Assembly (NCBI RefSeq): GCF_018982965.1
Contig: NZ_JACBYP010000015.1
Span: 1 to 64,000 of the forward strand
Source of the DNA: Streptomyces mayonensis
GTDB taxonomy: Bacteria > Actinomycetota > Actinomycetes > Streptomycetales > Streptomycetaceae
Direction: 5' to 3'
Length of the DNA: 64,000 bases
Shown: positions 52,719 to 61,544 of the stretch, piece after piece
Position numbering within the stretch: the first letter of the stretch is position 1
How the letters are laid out: every line of letters starts with the position of its first letter
The notes under the pieces: model-generated
Told to the model about the DNA's origin: nothing
The model's input: the letters and a program-made list of their open reading frames with translations, nothing else
The model's database searches: none
Position numbers and translations under genes: made by a program

Positions 52719-53948
52719 GTGACCGGCGTGAAGGCACTGCACATCATCACCGGCCTCGGCGTCGGCGGGGCCGAGCAGCAGTTGCGGCTGCTGCTGCGGC
52801 ACCTCCCGGTCGACTGCGACGTCGTGACGCTCACCAACCCCGGCCCCGTCGCCGACGGACTGCTGGCCGACGGCGTCGACGTCGTCCACCTCGGCATGAC
52901 CGGCAACCGCGACCTGGCCGCCCTGCCCCGCCTGGCCCGCCTCATCCGCGGCGGCCGCTACGACCTGGTGCACACCCATCTCTACCGCGCCTGCCTCTAC
53001 GGCCGCATCGCCGCCCGGCTGGCCGGCGTACGCGCGGTCGTCGCCACCGAACACTCCCTCGGCGACTCCCAGATGGAGGGCCGTCCGCTCACCCCGGGCA
53101 TCCGCGCCCTGTACCTGGCCGGGGAGCGGCTGGGCAGCGCCACGGTCGCCGTCTCCCCCACCGTCGCCGACCGGCTGAAGCGCTGGGGCGTGCCCGCGCC
53201 GCGCATCGAGGTCGTCCCCAACGGCATCGACCTGCCGCGGTTCCGCTTCGACCCGGTCCGCCGGCTGCGCACCCGCCGCCGCCTCGGACTGCCCGAGGGC
53301 GCCTACGTCGTGGGCGGCATCGGCCGACTGGCCCCGGGCAAACGGTTCGACGTCCTGGTCCGCGCCCTGGCCCTGCTCCCGGCCGACTGCTGGCTGCTGC
53401 TGGTGGGCGGCGGGCCCGAGGAGCACGTGCTGCGCCGCACCGCCCGCGAGGCCGGGGTCGCCGACCGCGTCCTGCTCACCGGCGAGCGGCCGTGCCTCGC
53501 CGACGGCTCCCCCGGGCCCGACCTGCCGTCGCTCACCGCCGCGATGGACGTCCTCGCCTCGCCGTCGCCGGAGGAGGCCTTCGGGCTGGCCGCGGTGGAG
53601 GGCCTCGCGTCCGGGCTGCCGGTGCTGTACTCGTCCTGCCCGGCGATCGAGGACCTGCCCCGGCAGGAGGCGCCGGCGGCCCGGCGCGTCACCGGCGGCG
53701 CCGAGGAGTTCGCCCGCGCCCTCGCCGGGGTCCGCGCGTCCGCCGGTCCGGGACCCGGTCCGCGCACGGTGCCGGCGGCCGCCCGCCACTACTGCGTCAC
53801 GCGCAGCGCCGCCCGGCTGCTGGACGTGTACGCGACCGCCCTCACGCACCCGATGCCCCCGGCCCCCAGCCCGCCCCCATCCACATCCACATCCACATCC
53901 CCGACCCCGTCCCCGTCCGCGGCATCCCAGGGAGTCAGTTCCGCATGA
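52719..53948 (+). CDS. GT4-family glycosyltransferase, second in the glycan operon
   Basis: 409 residues. GT-B fold: HIITGLGVGGAEQQLRLLLRHL, LVHTHLYRACLYGRIAARL, VVPNGIDLPRF, GIGRLAPGKRFDVLVRAL, PEEAFGLAAVEGLASGLPVL. Start GTG 52719 (GGGAG upstream) lies one nt after the deacetylase stop. The C-terminus has a short Ser/Thr/Pro run. It likely adds a sugar to the repeat unit begun by the PGT. Confidence 0.87.
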   Translation: MTGVKALHIITGLGVGGAEQQLRLLLRHLPVDCDVVTLTNPGPVADGLLADGVDVVHLGMTGNRDLAALPRLARLIRGGRYDLVHTHLYRACLYGRIAARLAGVRAVVATEHSLGDSQMEGRPLTPGIRALYLAGERLGSATVAVSPTVADRLKRWGVPAPRIEVVPNGIDLPRFRFDPVRRLRTRRRLGLPEGAYVVGGIGRLAPGKRFDVLVRALALLPADCWLLLVGGGPEEHVLRRTAREAGVADRVLLTGERPCLADGSPGPDLPSLTAAMDVLASPSPEEAFGLAAVEGLASGLPVLYSSCPAIEDLPRQEAPAARRVTGGAEEFARALAGVRASAGPGPGPRTVPAAARHYCVTRSAARLLDVYATALTHPMPPAPSPPPSTSTSTSPTPSPSAASQGVSSA

Positions 53949-54697
53949 CCGAGCCCCTCACCCAGTCACCGGCCGAGCCCGCCGCAGACCACGAACCCGA
54001 ACCGCCCGCCCACCCGCACCGCACCGGGGCGGCCGCACTGCGCGGTGTCCCGCGCCGGGTCCTGCGCCGGGTCAGGCGCCGTCTCCGTACGCTGCCGCCC
54101 TGGTCGCCGCTGGTGGCCGGGGTACTCGCGGGCGGGCTGCTCGGCGCCGGCTACGGTCTGGCCACCACCCCGCAGTACAGCGCGACGAGTTACGTCGTCG
54201 CCGTCCCCACCGACAAGTCCGACCCGGCGGCCGCGCTGGGCTTCGCGCAGGCCTACGGCCGGGTCGCCACGCAGCTCGCGGTGCTGGGGGACGCGCAGAT
54301 GTGGGCGCACGTGCCGGTGGCGACGCTGGAGGAGAGTGTGCGCACGGCGACCTCGCCGGACGCGCCGATGGTCTCGGTGACGGCCACCTCCGCCGACCCG
54401 GAGCAGGCCGCCGACATGGCCAACGCGGTCGCCCGCGCCCTGACCGGACACGCGGACGCCGCCGCCGACGACACCCACGTGGAGCTGCGGCAGTTCGCGC
54501 GGGCCACCGAACCCACCGCGGCGTCCTCGGCGTCCACCGCCGTGACGGGACTGGTGGGCGCGAGCGCGGGCGGGCTCCTCGGCGGACTCGCCCTGCTGGT
54601 CCGGCCGCGCGGCGCCGCCCGGGAACGGGAACGGGACCGCACCCCTGCGTCCGTCCCCGGGCCCGCGTCGGCGGCCGACGTGCGCACCCAGCTGTGA
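53945..54697 (+). CDS. Wzz-like chain-length/polysaccharide co-polymerase protein
   Basis: 250 residues with an N-terminal helix (PLVAGVLAGGLLGAGYGL, about residues 55-75), an extracytoplasmic domain (TPQYSATSYVVAVPT at its start) and a second helix near the C-terminus (VTGLVGASAGGLLGGLALLV). This is the Wzz topology without a cytoplasmic tyrosine-kinase domain. It probably sets glycan chain length with the Wzy-like protein. ATGA overlap with the previous gene; GTGA overlap with the next. Confidence 0.8.
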   Translation: MTEPLTQSPAEPAADHEPEPPAHPHRTGAAALRGVPRRVLRRVRRRLRTLPPWSPLVAGVLAGGLLGAGYGLATTPQYSATSYVVAVPTDKSDPAAALGFAQAYGRVATQLAVLGDAQMWAHVPVATLEESVRTATSPDAPMVSVTATSADPEQAADMANAVARALTGHADAAADDTHVELRQFARATEPTAASSASTAVTGLVGASAGGLLGGLALLVRPRGAARERERDRTPASVPGPASAADVRTQL

Positions 54698-55854
54698 CGT
54701 ACCCGAGGCAGCCGCACCGCGGGACGCTCACGCCCCCGCCCGGACGTACGGCCGAACTGGTCACCGAGGAGGGCGACTTCGCCGCGCTGGCCCCGCAGTG
54801 GGGGCGGCTGTACGCCAGGTGTGCCGCCGCGACGCCGTTCCAGAGCCACGCCTGGCTGCATTCGTGGTGGCGTTCGTACGGCCGGCCAGGCCGGCTGCGG
54901 CTGGTGCTGGTCCGCGAGGGCGGTGAACTGGTCGGCGCGGCCCCGCTGACGCTCGTACGGCGTCCGGTTCCGGCGCTGGTGCCGCTGGGCGGCGCGATCT
55001 CGGACTACGGGGACGTGCTGCTGGACGACGAACGCGGTCCGGACGCGGCGGCGGCGCTCGCCGCAGCTCTCGCGGCGGCGGCCCGTACCGCACTCGTCGA
55101 CCTGCGCGAGGTGCGTCCCGGCGCCGCCGCCGAACGGGTCTACGACCGCTGGCGCGGGCCCCGGCGCGCGGTGCCCGACTCGCTCTGCCTGGAACTGCCC
55201 GCCCTCCCCTTCGACGAACTGACCGCCCGGCTGCCCTCGGCCAAGGCCCGGCAGCGGGTCCGCGCCCAGTTGCGCCGGCTGGACAAGCTCGGCGTCAAGA
55301 GCCGGACGGTGCTGCCCGGCGAGGTGGACGCGGCGCTCGCCCGGCTCCTTGAGCTGCACCGGCTGCAGTGGCAGGGGCGGAAGGTGACCGGCGAGCACCT
55401 GCGGCCCCGGTTCCGCGAGCACCTGGTGCGGGCGGTGGGGCCGATGGTGCGGGCCGGGGACGCGGTGGTGACCGAGTTCCGGATGGACGACGAGGTGGTG
55501 GCCGTGGACGTGACGCTGCTGTCGCCCCGGCTGGCCGGCGGCTACCTGTACGGCGCACACCCCCGCCTGCGGGAGTGCCGGGCGGACGTGGCGGTGATGC
55601 TGCTGGAGGCGTGCGCCGGGCACGCCCGGCAGCGGCCGGGGCGGGAGACGCTGAGCCTGCTGCGGGGCGACGAGCCGTACAAGCACCGCTGGCGCCCCGA
55701 GCCGGTGGCGAACCGGCGCCTGCTGCTGGCCCGTCGCCGCACGGCCCCGCTGCTGGCGGCGGCCCTCGGTGACGCCGCCGCCCGGCGGCACGGCAAGGAG
55801 CTGCTGCGCCGACGGGCGGAACGGAAGGAGCGCGCCGGTGGCGGTGGCACCTGA
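54694..55854 (+). CDS. FemAB/GNAT-like acyltransferase (BioF2-like domain)
   Basis: 386 residues of the GNAT-like family found in exopolysaccharide clusters: an N-terminal TPFQSHAWLHSWWRSYG segment and a C-terminal acetyltransferase core (FREHLVRAVGPMVRAG, AVDVTLLSPRLAGGYLYGAHP, LLRGDEPYKHRW). It may add an acyl or aminoacyl group to the glycan. Last gene of the operon. GTG 54694 overlaps the Wzz-like stop; the open frame further upstream is shadow. Confidence 0.8.
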   Translation: MTYPRQPHRGTLTPPPGRTAELVTEEGDFAALAPQWGRLYARCAAATPFQSHAWLHSWWRSYGRPGRLRLVLVREGGELVGAAPLTLVRRPVPALVPLGGAISDYGDVLLDDERGPDAAAALAAALAAAARTALVDLREVRPGAAAERVYDRWRGPRRAVPDSLCLELPALPFDELTARLPSAKARQRVRAQLRRLDKLGVKSRTVLPGEVDAALARLLELHRLQWQGRKVTGEHLRPRFREHLVRAVGPMVRAGDAVVTEFRMDDEVVAVDVTLLSPRLAGGYLYGAHPRLRECRADVAVMLLEACAGHARQRPGRETLSLLRGDEPYKHRWRPEPVANRRLLLARRRTAPLLAAALGDAAARRHGKELLRRRAERKERAGGGGT

Positions 55855-55898
55855 CAGGCACCGCCACCGCCCCGCCGCCCCTCCCGGGCCGCCGCCCG

Positions 55899-55934
55899 CC
55901 GGGCCGCTTTCCGGGCCGCTTTCCGGGCCGCTTT
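55899..55934. repeat. Three 12-nt repeats CCGGGCCGCTTT between convergent genes
   Basis: Units 55899, 55911 and 55923 lie between the stops of the acyltransferase and the GH26-like gene. Confidence 0.8.
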
Positions 55935-55939
55935 CCGGG

Positions 55940-57196
55940 CTACTTGTGGCGCGAGTACCAGTCGAGCCGCATGCACAGCTTCCCGCCGAGCCAGTACTCG
56001 ACCCAGTCGCCCAACTGCAGCGGCGAGCAGTCGTCCGGGCGCTCGGGCGTGGTGGACGGGACGGGCGGCACGGGCGGCGCGGTGGGCGTGGCCGGCGCGG
56101 TGGGCTCCGGCGTCTGCGGGTCGGTGGGTTCGGCGGCGGGCTCGTCGGTGCGGCCGAAGAGCACGGACCGGTAGACGGCGGTGGAACGGGGGTTGTCGTC
56201 GCACTGGAAGACGCCGTGCGGGCAGTAGTCGGTGACCGTGTTGTAGACGGGCTCGTGCTCGTCCATCCAGGCGAGCATGCGCCGCATGTAGGCGGCGTTG
56301 TCGCCGTTGCGGAACAGCCCCCACTCCGGGTACGAGACGGGCTTGCCGTGCGCCTTGGCGAAGTCCACGTGCGCCTGGAGCCCGTACGGCTCCTTCACCT
56401 GCTCGTCGAACGGCATCCCGCGCGGCTGGTCGTAGGAGTCCATGCCGATGATGTCGACGGTCGCGTCCCCCGGGTAGCACTGCGTCCAGGGCACGGCGTC
56501 CCGGCCGCGGCTCGGCGCGAAGTCGAACCTGAACTTCTGGCCGGGCACGGAGCGCATCGTGGTGACGATGCGGTTCCAGTACGTCTTCCAAGCCTGCGGG
56601 TCGGGCCCGCAACGGTGGGTGTACGTGGTGCCGTTCATCTCCCAGCCGAGCACCAGGACCGTGTCCGGCACCTTCAGCTCGACCAGGCGTTCGGCGAGGG
56701 CGCGGTAGTGGTGGTCGAAGCGTCCGGCGGCGCCCTGGCGCAGCAGTGCGCGCACCTCGTCGTCGCCGACGTGCTCCTCGTTGCGCTCCATCATGGGCAC
56801 GTTGAGGACGAGCATCCGGTCGTCCTTGCGGGTCCGCCAGTCGGCCCACACGTCGAGGAAGCCCGGAGCGCCCTCGATGTTGCTCCAGCGGTCGCCGGGC
56901 AGGTACGTGTGGCCGACGCGCAGTTCGGCGCCGCCGAGCCAGTGGCTCAGCTCGGCCATGCGGGCGACACCGCGCGCGCCGTAGTCCAGGTAGGCGCCGA
57001 ACGCGGGAGGCACGGCGGGTTTCCCGGCCGACGCCTCGGGTGCCGCCGCCGGGGCGGGTGCGGGCGGAGCGGGCGCGGGAGGGGCCGGTTCACCGGCGGC
57101 GACCGCCGGGGCCGCCGCCACCAGTGCGGCCGCCGCGACCGCCGCCACGGCGCAGGCCGGCCGGCTGGACCGGACCCGTGACTTCCGTACGGCCAT
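55940..57196 (-). CDS. Secreted GH26-like beta-glycanase
   Basis: 418 residues. Signal peptide (residues 1-34), a Pro/Ala linker, then a TIM-barrel-like domain with the acid/base glutamate in LGWEMNGTTY and a likely nucleophile glutamate in SYPEWGLF, plus YPGDATVDIIGMDSYD typical of GH26. A Thr/Pro linker (about residues 355-385) leads to a C-terminal segment with CSPLQLGDW and WLGGKLCMRL. ATG 57196 has GAAAGGGG upstream. It may degrade or remodel mannan-like material or the adjacent operon product; substrate unknown. Confidence 0.75.
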   Translation of the reverse strand: MAVRKSRVRSSRPACAVAAVAAAALVAAAPAVAAGEPAPPAPAPPAPAPAAAPEASAGKPAVPPAFGAYLDYGARGVARMAELSHWLGGAELRVGHTYLPGDRWSNIEGAPGFLDVWADWRTRKDDRMLVLNVPMMERNEEHVGDDEVRALLRQGAAGRFDHHYRALAERLVELKVPDTVLVLGWEMNGTTYTHRCGPDPQAWKTYWNRIVTTMRSVPGQKFRFDFAPSRGRDAVPWTQCYPGDATVDIIGMDSYDQPRGMPFDEQVKEPYGLQAHVDFAKAHGKPVSYPEWGLFRNGDNAAYMRRMLAWMDEHEPVYNTVTDYCPHGVFQCDDNPRSTAVYRSVLFGRTDEPAAEPTDPQTPEPTAPATPTAPPVPPVPSTTPERPDDCSPLQLGDWVEYWLGGKLCMRLDWYSRHK

Positions 57197-57441
57197 AACG
57201 GCCCCTTTCTCGCCATCGACTCGGAATACTCCGAAGACTCCGAAGACCGCGAAGACTCCGAAGGCCGCGAAGACTGCGCATGCCTCGAAGGACCGCATAC
57301 TCCGCATTCGCCGTACTCCGCATTCGTCTCCGCTACTGACACCCAGTCACATGAGATGCCATCACGCCACCGCCGTTACGGCTTCCGGGTGCGCCACTCG
57401 TCCGCACCGGTGAACCGAACCGAATACGAAGGACGTTTCAC

Positions 57442-58896
57442 GTGTCGCTGTTCGACACCCGTGTCCCCACCGTGCTGCTGCGGACCGACCGGAATCCCTT
57501 TCACCACGGAACGCTGGGCGCCGTGCGCTCGCTCGGCCGCGCCGGGGTGGAGGTGCACGTCGTCGCCGACTGCGCCGGGAGTCCGATCGCCGCCTCCCGT
57601 TACGCGAGGCGGCTGCACACTCCCCCGCCGCCCGGCGCGTCGCCCGCCGAGATCGCGTCGGTCCTGCGCCGCGTCGCCGCGGGGATCGCGCGTCCCGCCG
57701 TACTGGTTCCGATGGACGACGCGTGCGCGGTGGCGGTGGGCTGGGCGCGGGACGAGCTGGCGCCCCTGTACCTGCTGCCTGGCCTGCCCGCCGGGCTGGC
57801 GGAGCGGGTGGCCGACAAGGCCGAGCTGGCCGGTGTGTGCGCCGCGCTGGACGTGCCGCACCCCGAGACGCTGGTTCCGGACGGGCCGGCCGAGGCTACG
57901 CGGGCGGCGTGGCGGCTGGGGCTGCCGGTGGTGGCGAAGTGGAGCCGGCCCTGGCTGGTGCCGCCGGGCGGCGGGCTGCGCAGCACGGTGCTGGTGCGTT
58001 CGGCACGGGAGGCCGGGGAGCTGTGCCGGCGCGCCGAGGAGGCGGGCAGCAGGCTGCTGCTCCAGGCGTTCCTGCCGCCGGGCCCGGACCGGGACTGGTT
58101 CTTCCACGGGTACGCCGACCGCTCGGGCACGGTCCGTGCGGGCGGACCCGGCCGGAAGATCCGGTCCTGGCCGCGGAGGGCCGGTCTGACCGCGGTGGGC
58201 CGCTGGACGCCGAACCCGGGGGTGCAGGCGCTCGCCGAACGGGTCTGCGCGGAGCTGGGCTACCGGGGCGTCCTCGACCTGGACTTCCGTCGCTGCGGCA
58301 CGACGGGGCGCTACCACCTGCTCGACTTCAACCCGCGGCCCGGCGCCCAGTTCCGGCTCTTCACCGACTCCGCCGGGCTGGACGTCGTACGCGCCATGCA
58401 CCTGGACCTGACGCACCGGCCGCTCCAGCAGGGGGCGCCGCGGCCGGGACGGGTGTTCGTGGCGGAGAACTACGCGCCGCTGAGCGCCCTGCGTCCGGCG
58501 CCCGGCGGCCGGGAACTGGCCTGGAACGCCCCGGACGACCGGGCGCCGGGCCGGGCGCTGTGGACCCTGTGGGGCCGCCACGCCGCCGTCCGGCTGCGCG
58601 ACCGGCTGCGCCGGGCGAACAGCCGTGCGGACCAAGCAAACCAACGTGCGGACCGAGCGGACCGAGCGGACCAACGTGCTGACCGAGCGGACCGAGCGGA
58701 CCAACGTGCTGACCGAGCGGACCGAGCGGGCACCGGCGTCCCGGCCCGCCCCCGTGTCGTACGCCAGGCGCACGCCCCGGCCGACGACCACGCCGACCGC
58801 GACCACGACAGCGAACGCGACCGCGACCGCGACCGCGACAGCGACCGCAGTCACCGCACCGGCTCTCCCGGTGACGAGCGGGCGGGCAGCCACTGA
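57442..58896 (+). CDS. ATP-grasp ligase with repetitive C-terminus
   Basis: 484 residues. The N-terminal part (TVLLRTDRNPFHHGTLGAVRSLGRAGVEVH) and an ATP-grasp core (VPMDDACAVAVG, LPVVAKWSRPWLV, VLDLDFRRCG, LLDFNPRPGAQF) resemble carboxylate-amine ligases in surface-polysaccharide loci. It could add an amino-acid-like group to the glycan. The last 90 residues are Arg/Ala/Asp repeats encoded by a 30-nt tandem, then Asp/Arg dipeptides, and are unlikely to be catalytic. GAAGGA precedes GTG 57442 by 8 nt. Confidence 0.8.
   Translation: MSLFDTRVPTVLLRTDRNPFHHGTLGAVRSLGRAGVEVHVVADCAGSPIAASRYARRLHTPPPPGASPAEIASVLRRVAAGIARPAVLVPMDDACAVAVGWARDELAPLYLLPGLPAGLAERVADKAELAGVCAALDVPHPETLVPDGPAEATRAAWRLGLPVVAKWSRPWLVPPGGGLRSTVLVRSAREAGELCRRAEEAGSRLLLQAFLPPGPDRDWFFHGYADRSGTVRAGGPGRKIRSWPRRAGLTAVGRWTPNPGVQALAERVCAELGYRGVLDLDFRRCGTTGRYHLLDFNPRPGAQFRLFTDSAGLDVVRAMHLDLTHRPLQQGAPRPGRVFVAENYAPLSALRPAPGGRELAWNAPDDRAPGRALWTLWGRHAAVRLRDRLRRANSRADQANQRADRADRADQRADRADRADQRADRADRAGTGVPARPRVVRQAHAPADDHADRDHDSERDRDRDRDSDRSHRTGSPGDERAGSH
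58651..58729 (+). repeat. 30-nt tandem repeats in the ATP-grasp gene
   Basis: Units 58651-58680 and 58681-58710 are identical, with a partial third to 58729, encoding repeated Ala-Asp-Arg/Gln. Frame is kept when copies are gained or lost. Confidence 0.88.
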
Positions 58897-58910
58897 CACG
58901 GGCACACGCG

Positions 58911-58946
58911 ACGCCCCCGGCGGCCCGAGCGGGCGACCGGGGGCGT
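58911..58946. terminator. Bidirectional hairpin between the ATP-grasp gene and chpA
   Basis: Outer stem ACGCCCCCGG (58911-58920) / CCGGGGGCGT (58937-58946), with an inner GCCCG/CGGGC stem in the loop. Convergent genes end on each side. Confidence 0.8.
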
Positions 58947-58959
58947 GGGCGGCCGGGGG

Positions 58960-59760
58960 TCAGAGACCGGCGGCGGCGCGGCCCCTGCGGTAGAGGATCG
59001 CGCCACCCGCGATCAGCACGGCGCCGGCGGCCCCGGCGCCCAGGGCACCCGCGCTGCCGGTCTCGGCCAGGACGGGCGGCTGCTCCGTCTGCGGGGCGGG
59101 CGGGGTGTGCTCCTCCTCCGCGGGCGGCGGGGGCTCCTCCGCGGCGGGCGGAGGCGGCTGCTCCTCCTCGGCCGGCGGCGGCTGCTCCTCCTCACCGGGC
59201 GGCTCTTCCTCGCCGTAGCCGGGCGGCTCTTCCTCGCCGTAGCCGGGGGGCTCCTCCTCGCCGTAGCCCGGGGGTTCCTCGGCGGTGTTCTCGCACTTGT
59301 TGCCGAAGACGGGGTTCAGGGCGGCGATCACGTCGATCGTGTTGCCGCAGAGGTTGACCGGCACGTCGACCGGGACCTGCGCGTTGTTGCCGGAGCCGAC
59401 ACCGGGCGAACCCTCGGTGCCGCCCTCCGCGTGGGCGCCGCCGCCGGAGGACGAGGAGCCGGAGGAGGACTGGGCGTCCTCGCCGTACCCGCCGCCGTGT
59501 CCGCCGGTCTCCTGGTCCGAGCTGTTCTCGCACTCGTTGCCGAAGGCCGGGTTGAGCACACCGACGACGTCGATGCTGTTGCCGCACGCGTTCACCGGGA
59601 CGTGGACCGGTACCTGGAGGGCGTTGCCGGACACGGCGCCCGGCGAGTTCGTGGCCGCCCCGTCCGCCTGTGAGTCGGCAAGGGCGGGGCTGCCGCACAG
59701 GGAAAGGATGCCCGTCGCGGCGGCAGCCGCGACCATCCCCCTGCTCAGAGTCTGTCGCAC
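58960..59760 (-). CDS. chpA: Long chaplin with two chaplin domains and sortase signal (ChpA-like)
   Basis: 266 residues. Signal peptide ends near PALADS. Chaplin domain 1 (about residues 35-75) and domain 2 (about 115-155) each carry two cysteines. A Pro/Glu-rich stalk with three 8-residue repeats follows, then LAETG, a hydrophobic helix and RRGR, which is the sorting signal of Streptomyces class E sortase. It is covalently wall-linked and anchors the short chaplins. I choose GTG 59760 (AGGAAG upstream); the open frame extends to 59856 but lacks a signal-like start. Position next to chpD and the rodlins matches chpA. Confidence 0.85.
   Translation of the reverse strand: MRQTLSRGMVAAAAATGILSLCGSPALADSQADGAATNSPGAVSGNALQVPVHVPVNACGNSIDVVGVLNPAFGNECENSSDQETGGHGGGYGEDAQSSSGSSSSGGGAHAEGGTEGSPGVGSGNNAQVPVDVPVNLCGNTIDVIAALNPVFGNKCENTAEEPPGYGEEEPPGYGEEEPPGYGEEEPPGEEEQPPPAEEEQPPPPAAEEPPPPAEEEHTPPAPQTEQPPVLAETGSAGALGAGAAGAVLIAGGAILYRRGRAAAGL
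59197..59268. repeat. Three 24-nt repeats in the chpA stalk
   Basis: Units 59197, 59221 and 59245 encode an eight-residue Pro/Gly/Tyr/Glu motif in the wall-spanning part. Confidence 0.85.
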
Positions 59761-59893
59761 TCTCGTTGTCTTCCTGCTGGTAGAGGTGGGAGAAAGATCT
59801 GGAGGCCGGGCTGCAGAGAGGGGAAAAGCCGGCCTCGAACCAAACGAGTTGGCCAAGGCCGGCCGTGACGCAGCCGGTCGGTGCGGAACTACG

Positions 59894-60121
59894 TCAGTCG
59901 TTCACGCACGCGTTGCCGAACGCGGGGTTCAGCAGACCAACGACGTTGATGCTGTTGCCGCAGACGTTGGCGCCAACGTTCACCGGAACCTGGACGACGT
60001 TGCCGGACAGGACGCCCGGGGAGCCCACGGCGGCGCCCTCGGCACCGGCGTCGGCGAAGGCCGGGGCGGCCATGCCAAGGGCCATGATCGCGCCCGCGAC
60101 GACAGCAGCGCTCTTCTTCAT
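59894..60121 (-). CDS. chpD: Short chaplin (ChpD-like by position)
   Basis: 75 residues: signal peptide ending APAFADA, one chaplin domain (SPGVLSGNVVQVPVNVGANVCGN...GNACVND) and no tail. GAAGGGA precedes ATG 60121. In S. coelicolor the chaplin between chpA and rdlA is chpD and carries a sorting signal. This one is a short chaplin without one, so the name follows position only and may not reflect true orthology. Confidence 0.75.
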   Translation of the reverse strand: MKKSAAVVAGAIMALGMAAPAFADAGAEGAAVGSPGVLSGNVVQVPVNVGANVCGNSINVVGLLNPAFGNACVND

Positions 60122-60390
60122 GAGATTTCCCTTCTCTGCGGTCATGCCTGAATGACGGCCGAAACCGCGCGAGCACAGCATTGACGGCTCGCACCATGAC
60201 CTGCAGCCTGCAAACGAGGAATTGACGGCCGGAGAAACTCCCGAACGTGAGACACCCCGACATTCACTCGGATGCCTCACTACTCGGTCCGGCCGTTCCC
60301 CCAGGAGAGCGACGACGTCCATCCGCCTCCCGGTGAAACCCCGGCCGGTCGACAGCCTGCCGACGGCCGGTTCACGACCGGTTCACGGCC
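60122..60390. other. Intergenic region between chpD and rdlA
   Basis: With the rdlA hairpin this gap is 318 nt. No gene seen. It must contain the chpD promoter. No BldN-type 6-N16-6 motif was found here, unlike at chpG, chpF, rdlA and rdlB. Confidence 0.55.
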
Positions 60391-60422
60391 GGGCGGCCCG
60401 CGAGGAGGTCAGCGGGCCGCCC
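60391..60422 (-). terminator. Hairpin after rdlA
   Basis: Arms GGGCGGCCCGC (60391-60401) and GCGGGCCGCCC (60412-60422) form an 11-bp stem with a 10-nt loop, beginning about 18 nt past the rdlA stop. Confidence 0.8.
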
Positions 60423-60439
60423 GTGCCCGACGGGACCGC

Positions 60440-60835
60440 TCAGCGGCCCTCGCCGTTCGCCGACAGAACCGACAGGTCCTCCAGGACGTGCGACAGGGCG
60501 CCGTCCCGCTTGGCCTGCGTGGAGTTGTCCGCGCACTGCTGGTTCAGGTCGTCCGACAGGACGTTGATGTCCTGGACCGGGACGAGGTTGATGACCGCGG
60601 CGTTGACGTCCTCGACACCGAGGCACGGCTTGTTCAGCGTGCCCTCGACCAGCGACAGCTGCGGGCTCATGTCGCCCTTGGTCGCCGAGTTGCCGAACGC
60701 CGACTCGGCGCCGTTGCCGTTGGCCACGGCCGGTCCGGCGTCGTCCCCGATGGCCAGGGCCTGGGGGGCGGCGGCAGCCGACATGCCGATCACAGAAGCG
60801 GCAGCCGCCGCGGCGACCATTGCCTTCTTGAGCAC
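60440..60835 (-). CDS. rdlA: Rodlin (RdlA-like)
   Basis: 131 residues with signal peptide ([12 protein letters not shown]...PQALA) and a mature domain typical of rodlins ([53 protein letters not shown]). Rodlins, together with chaplins, produce the paired-rod ultrastructure of aerial hyphae and spores. AAAGGA precedes the start. Divergent from rdlB and fed by a BldN-type promoter. Confidence 0.93.
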   Translation of the reverse strand: MLKKAMVAAAAAASVIGMSAAAAPQALAIGDDAGPAVANGNGAESAFGNSATKGDMSPQLSLVEGTLNKPCLGVEDVNAAVINLVPVQDINVLSDDLNQQCADNSTQAKRDGALSHVLEDLSVLSANGEGR

Positions 60836-60879
60836 TTCGCGTTCCTTTCGTCGTAGCGACGCACTGTCCTACGGCCTCA

Positions 60880-60907
60880 TCAACCCGATGAGCCATGATT
60901 GGTTGCG
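60880..60907 (-). promoter_or_regulatory. Sigma-BldN-like promoter of rdlA
   Basis: On the minus strand CGCAAC (60907-60902), 16 nt, GGTTGA (60885-60880), one mismatch in each box from CGTAAC-N16-CGTTGA. The -10 lies 45 nt before the start. Confidence 0.65.
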
Positions 60908-61056
60908 GGCGTTCACCCGGTTGGACCAGCGATCGGGAAAAGAGTGCGGAAAGCCGTCGGAATCACATGCACACCCGTGCGTAAAAACTGATTTACCCCA
61001 TGGGCGCAACGCGGCCCCGCACACATTTCCCGTTGTCCGCCGAGAGAGTGAACGGG

Positions 61057-61084
61057 AGAAACCCGAACGGACTCTCGGAGTTGA
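61057..61084 (+). promoter_or_regulatory. Possible sigma-BldN-like promoter of rdlB
   Basis: AGAAAC (61057-61062), 16 nt, AGTTGA (61079-61084): 4 of 6 and 5 of 6 matches. The position, 46 nt before GTG 61130, mirrors rdlA. Confidence 0.5.
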
Positions 61085-61129
61085 CCAGAGCACTCCGGTG
61101 GACGGGGTTTCCTCAGAAAGGACTGGCAA

Positions 61130-61534
61130 GTGATCAAGAAGGTAGCCGCCTACGCGGCGATCGCCGCCTCCGTCATGGGCGCCTCCGCTGCCGCGGCCCC
61201 CCAGGCGATGGCCATCGGGGACGACAGCGGGCCCAACGCCGCCAACGGCAACGGTGCCTCGCAGTACTTCGGCAACTCGATGACCACGGGCAACATGAGC
61301 CCGCAGATGGCGCTCATCCAGGGCTCGTTCAACAAGCCCTGCATCGCGGTCAGCGACATCCCGGTCAGCGTTGTCGGACTGGTCCCGATCCAGGACATCC
61401 CGATCCTGTCGGACGACCTGAACCAGCAGTGCGCCGAGAACTCCACGCAGACCAAGCGCGACGGTGCGCTGGCCCACCTGCTGGAGGACGTCTCGATCCT
61501 CTCCGCCAACGGCGAGGGCGGCGGCAAGGGCTGA
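61130..61534 (+). CDS. rdlB: Rodlin (RdlB-like)
   Basis: 134 residues. Signal peptide ([12 protein letters not shown]...PQAMA) and mature rodlin domain ([51 protein letters not shown]), close to RdlA. GTG 61130 has AAAGGA 7 nt upstream. A paired rodlet subunit; rodlin pairs are normally divergent as here. Confidence 0.93.
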   Translation: MIKKVAAYAAIAASVMGASAAAAPQAMAIGDDSGPNAANGNGASQYFGNSMTTGNMSPQMALIQGSFNKPCIAVSDIPVSVVGLVPIQDIPILSDDLNQQCAENSTQTKRDGALAHLLEDVSILSANGEGGGKG

Positions 61535-61544
61535 CACCGCCCGA

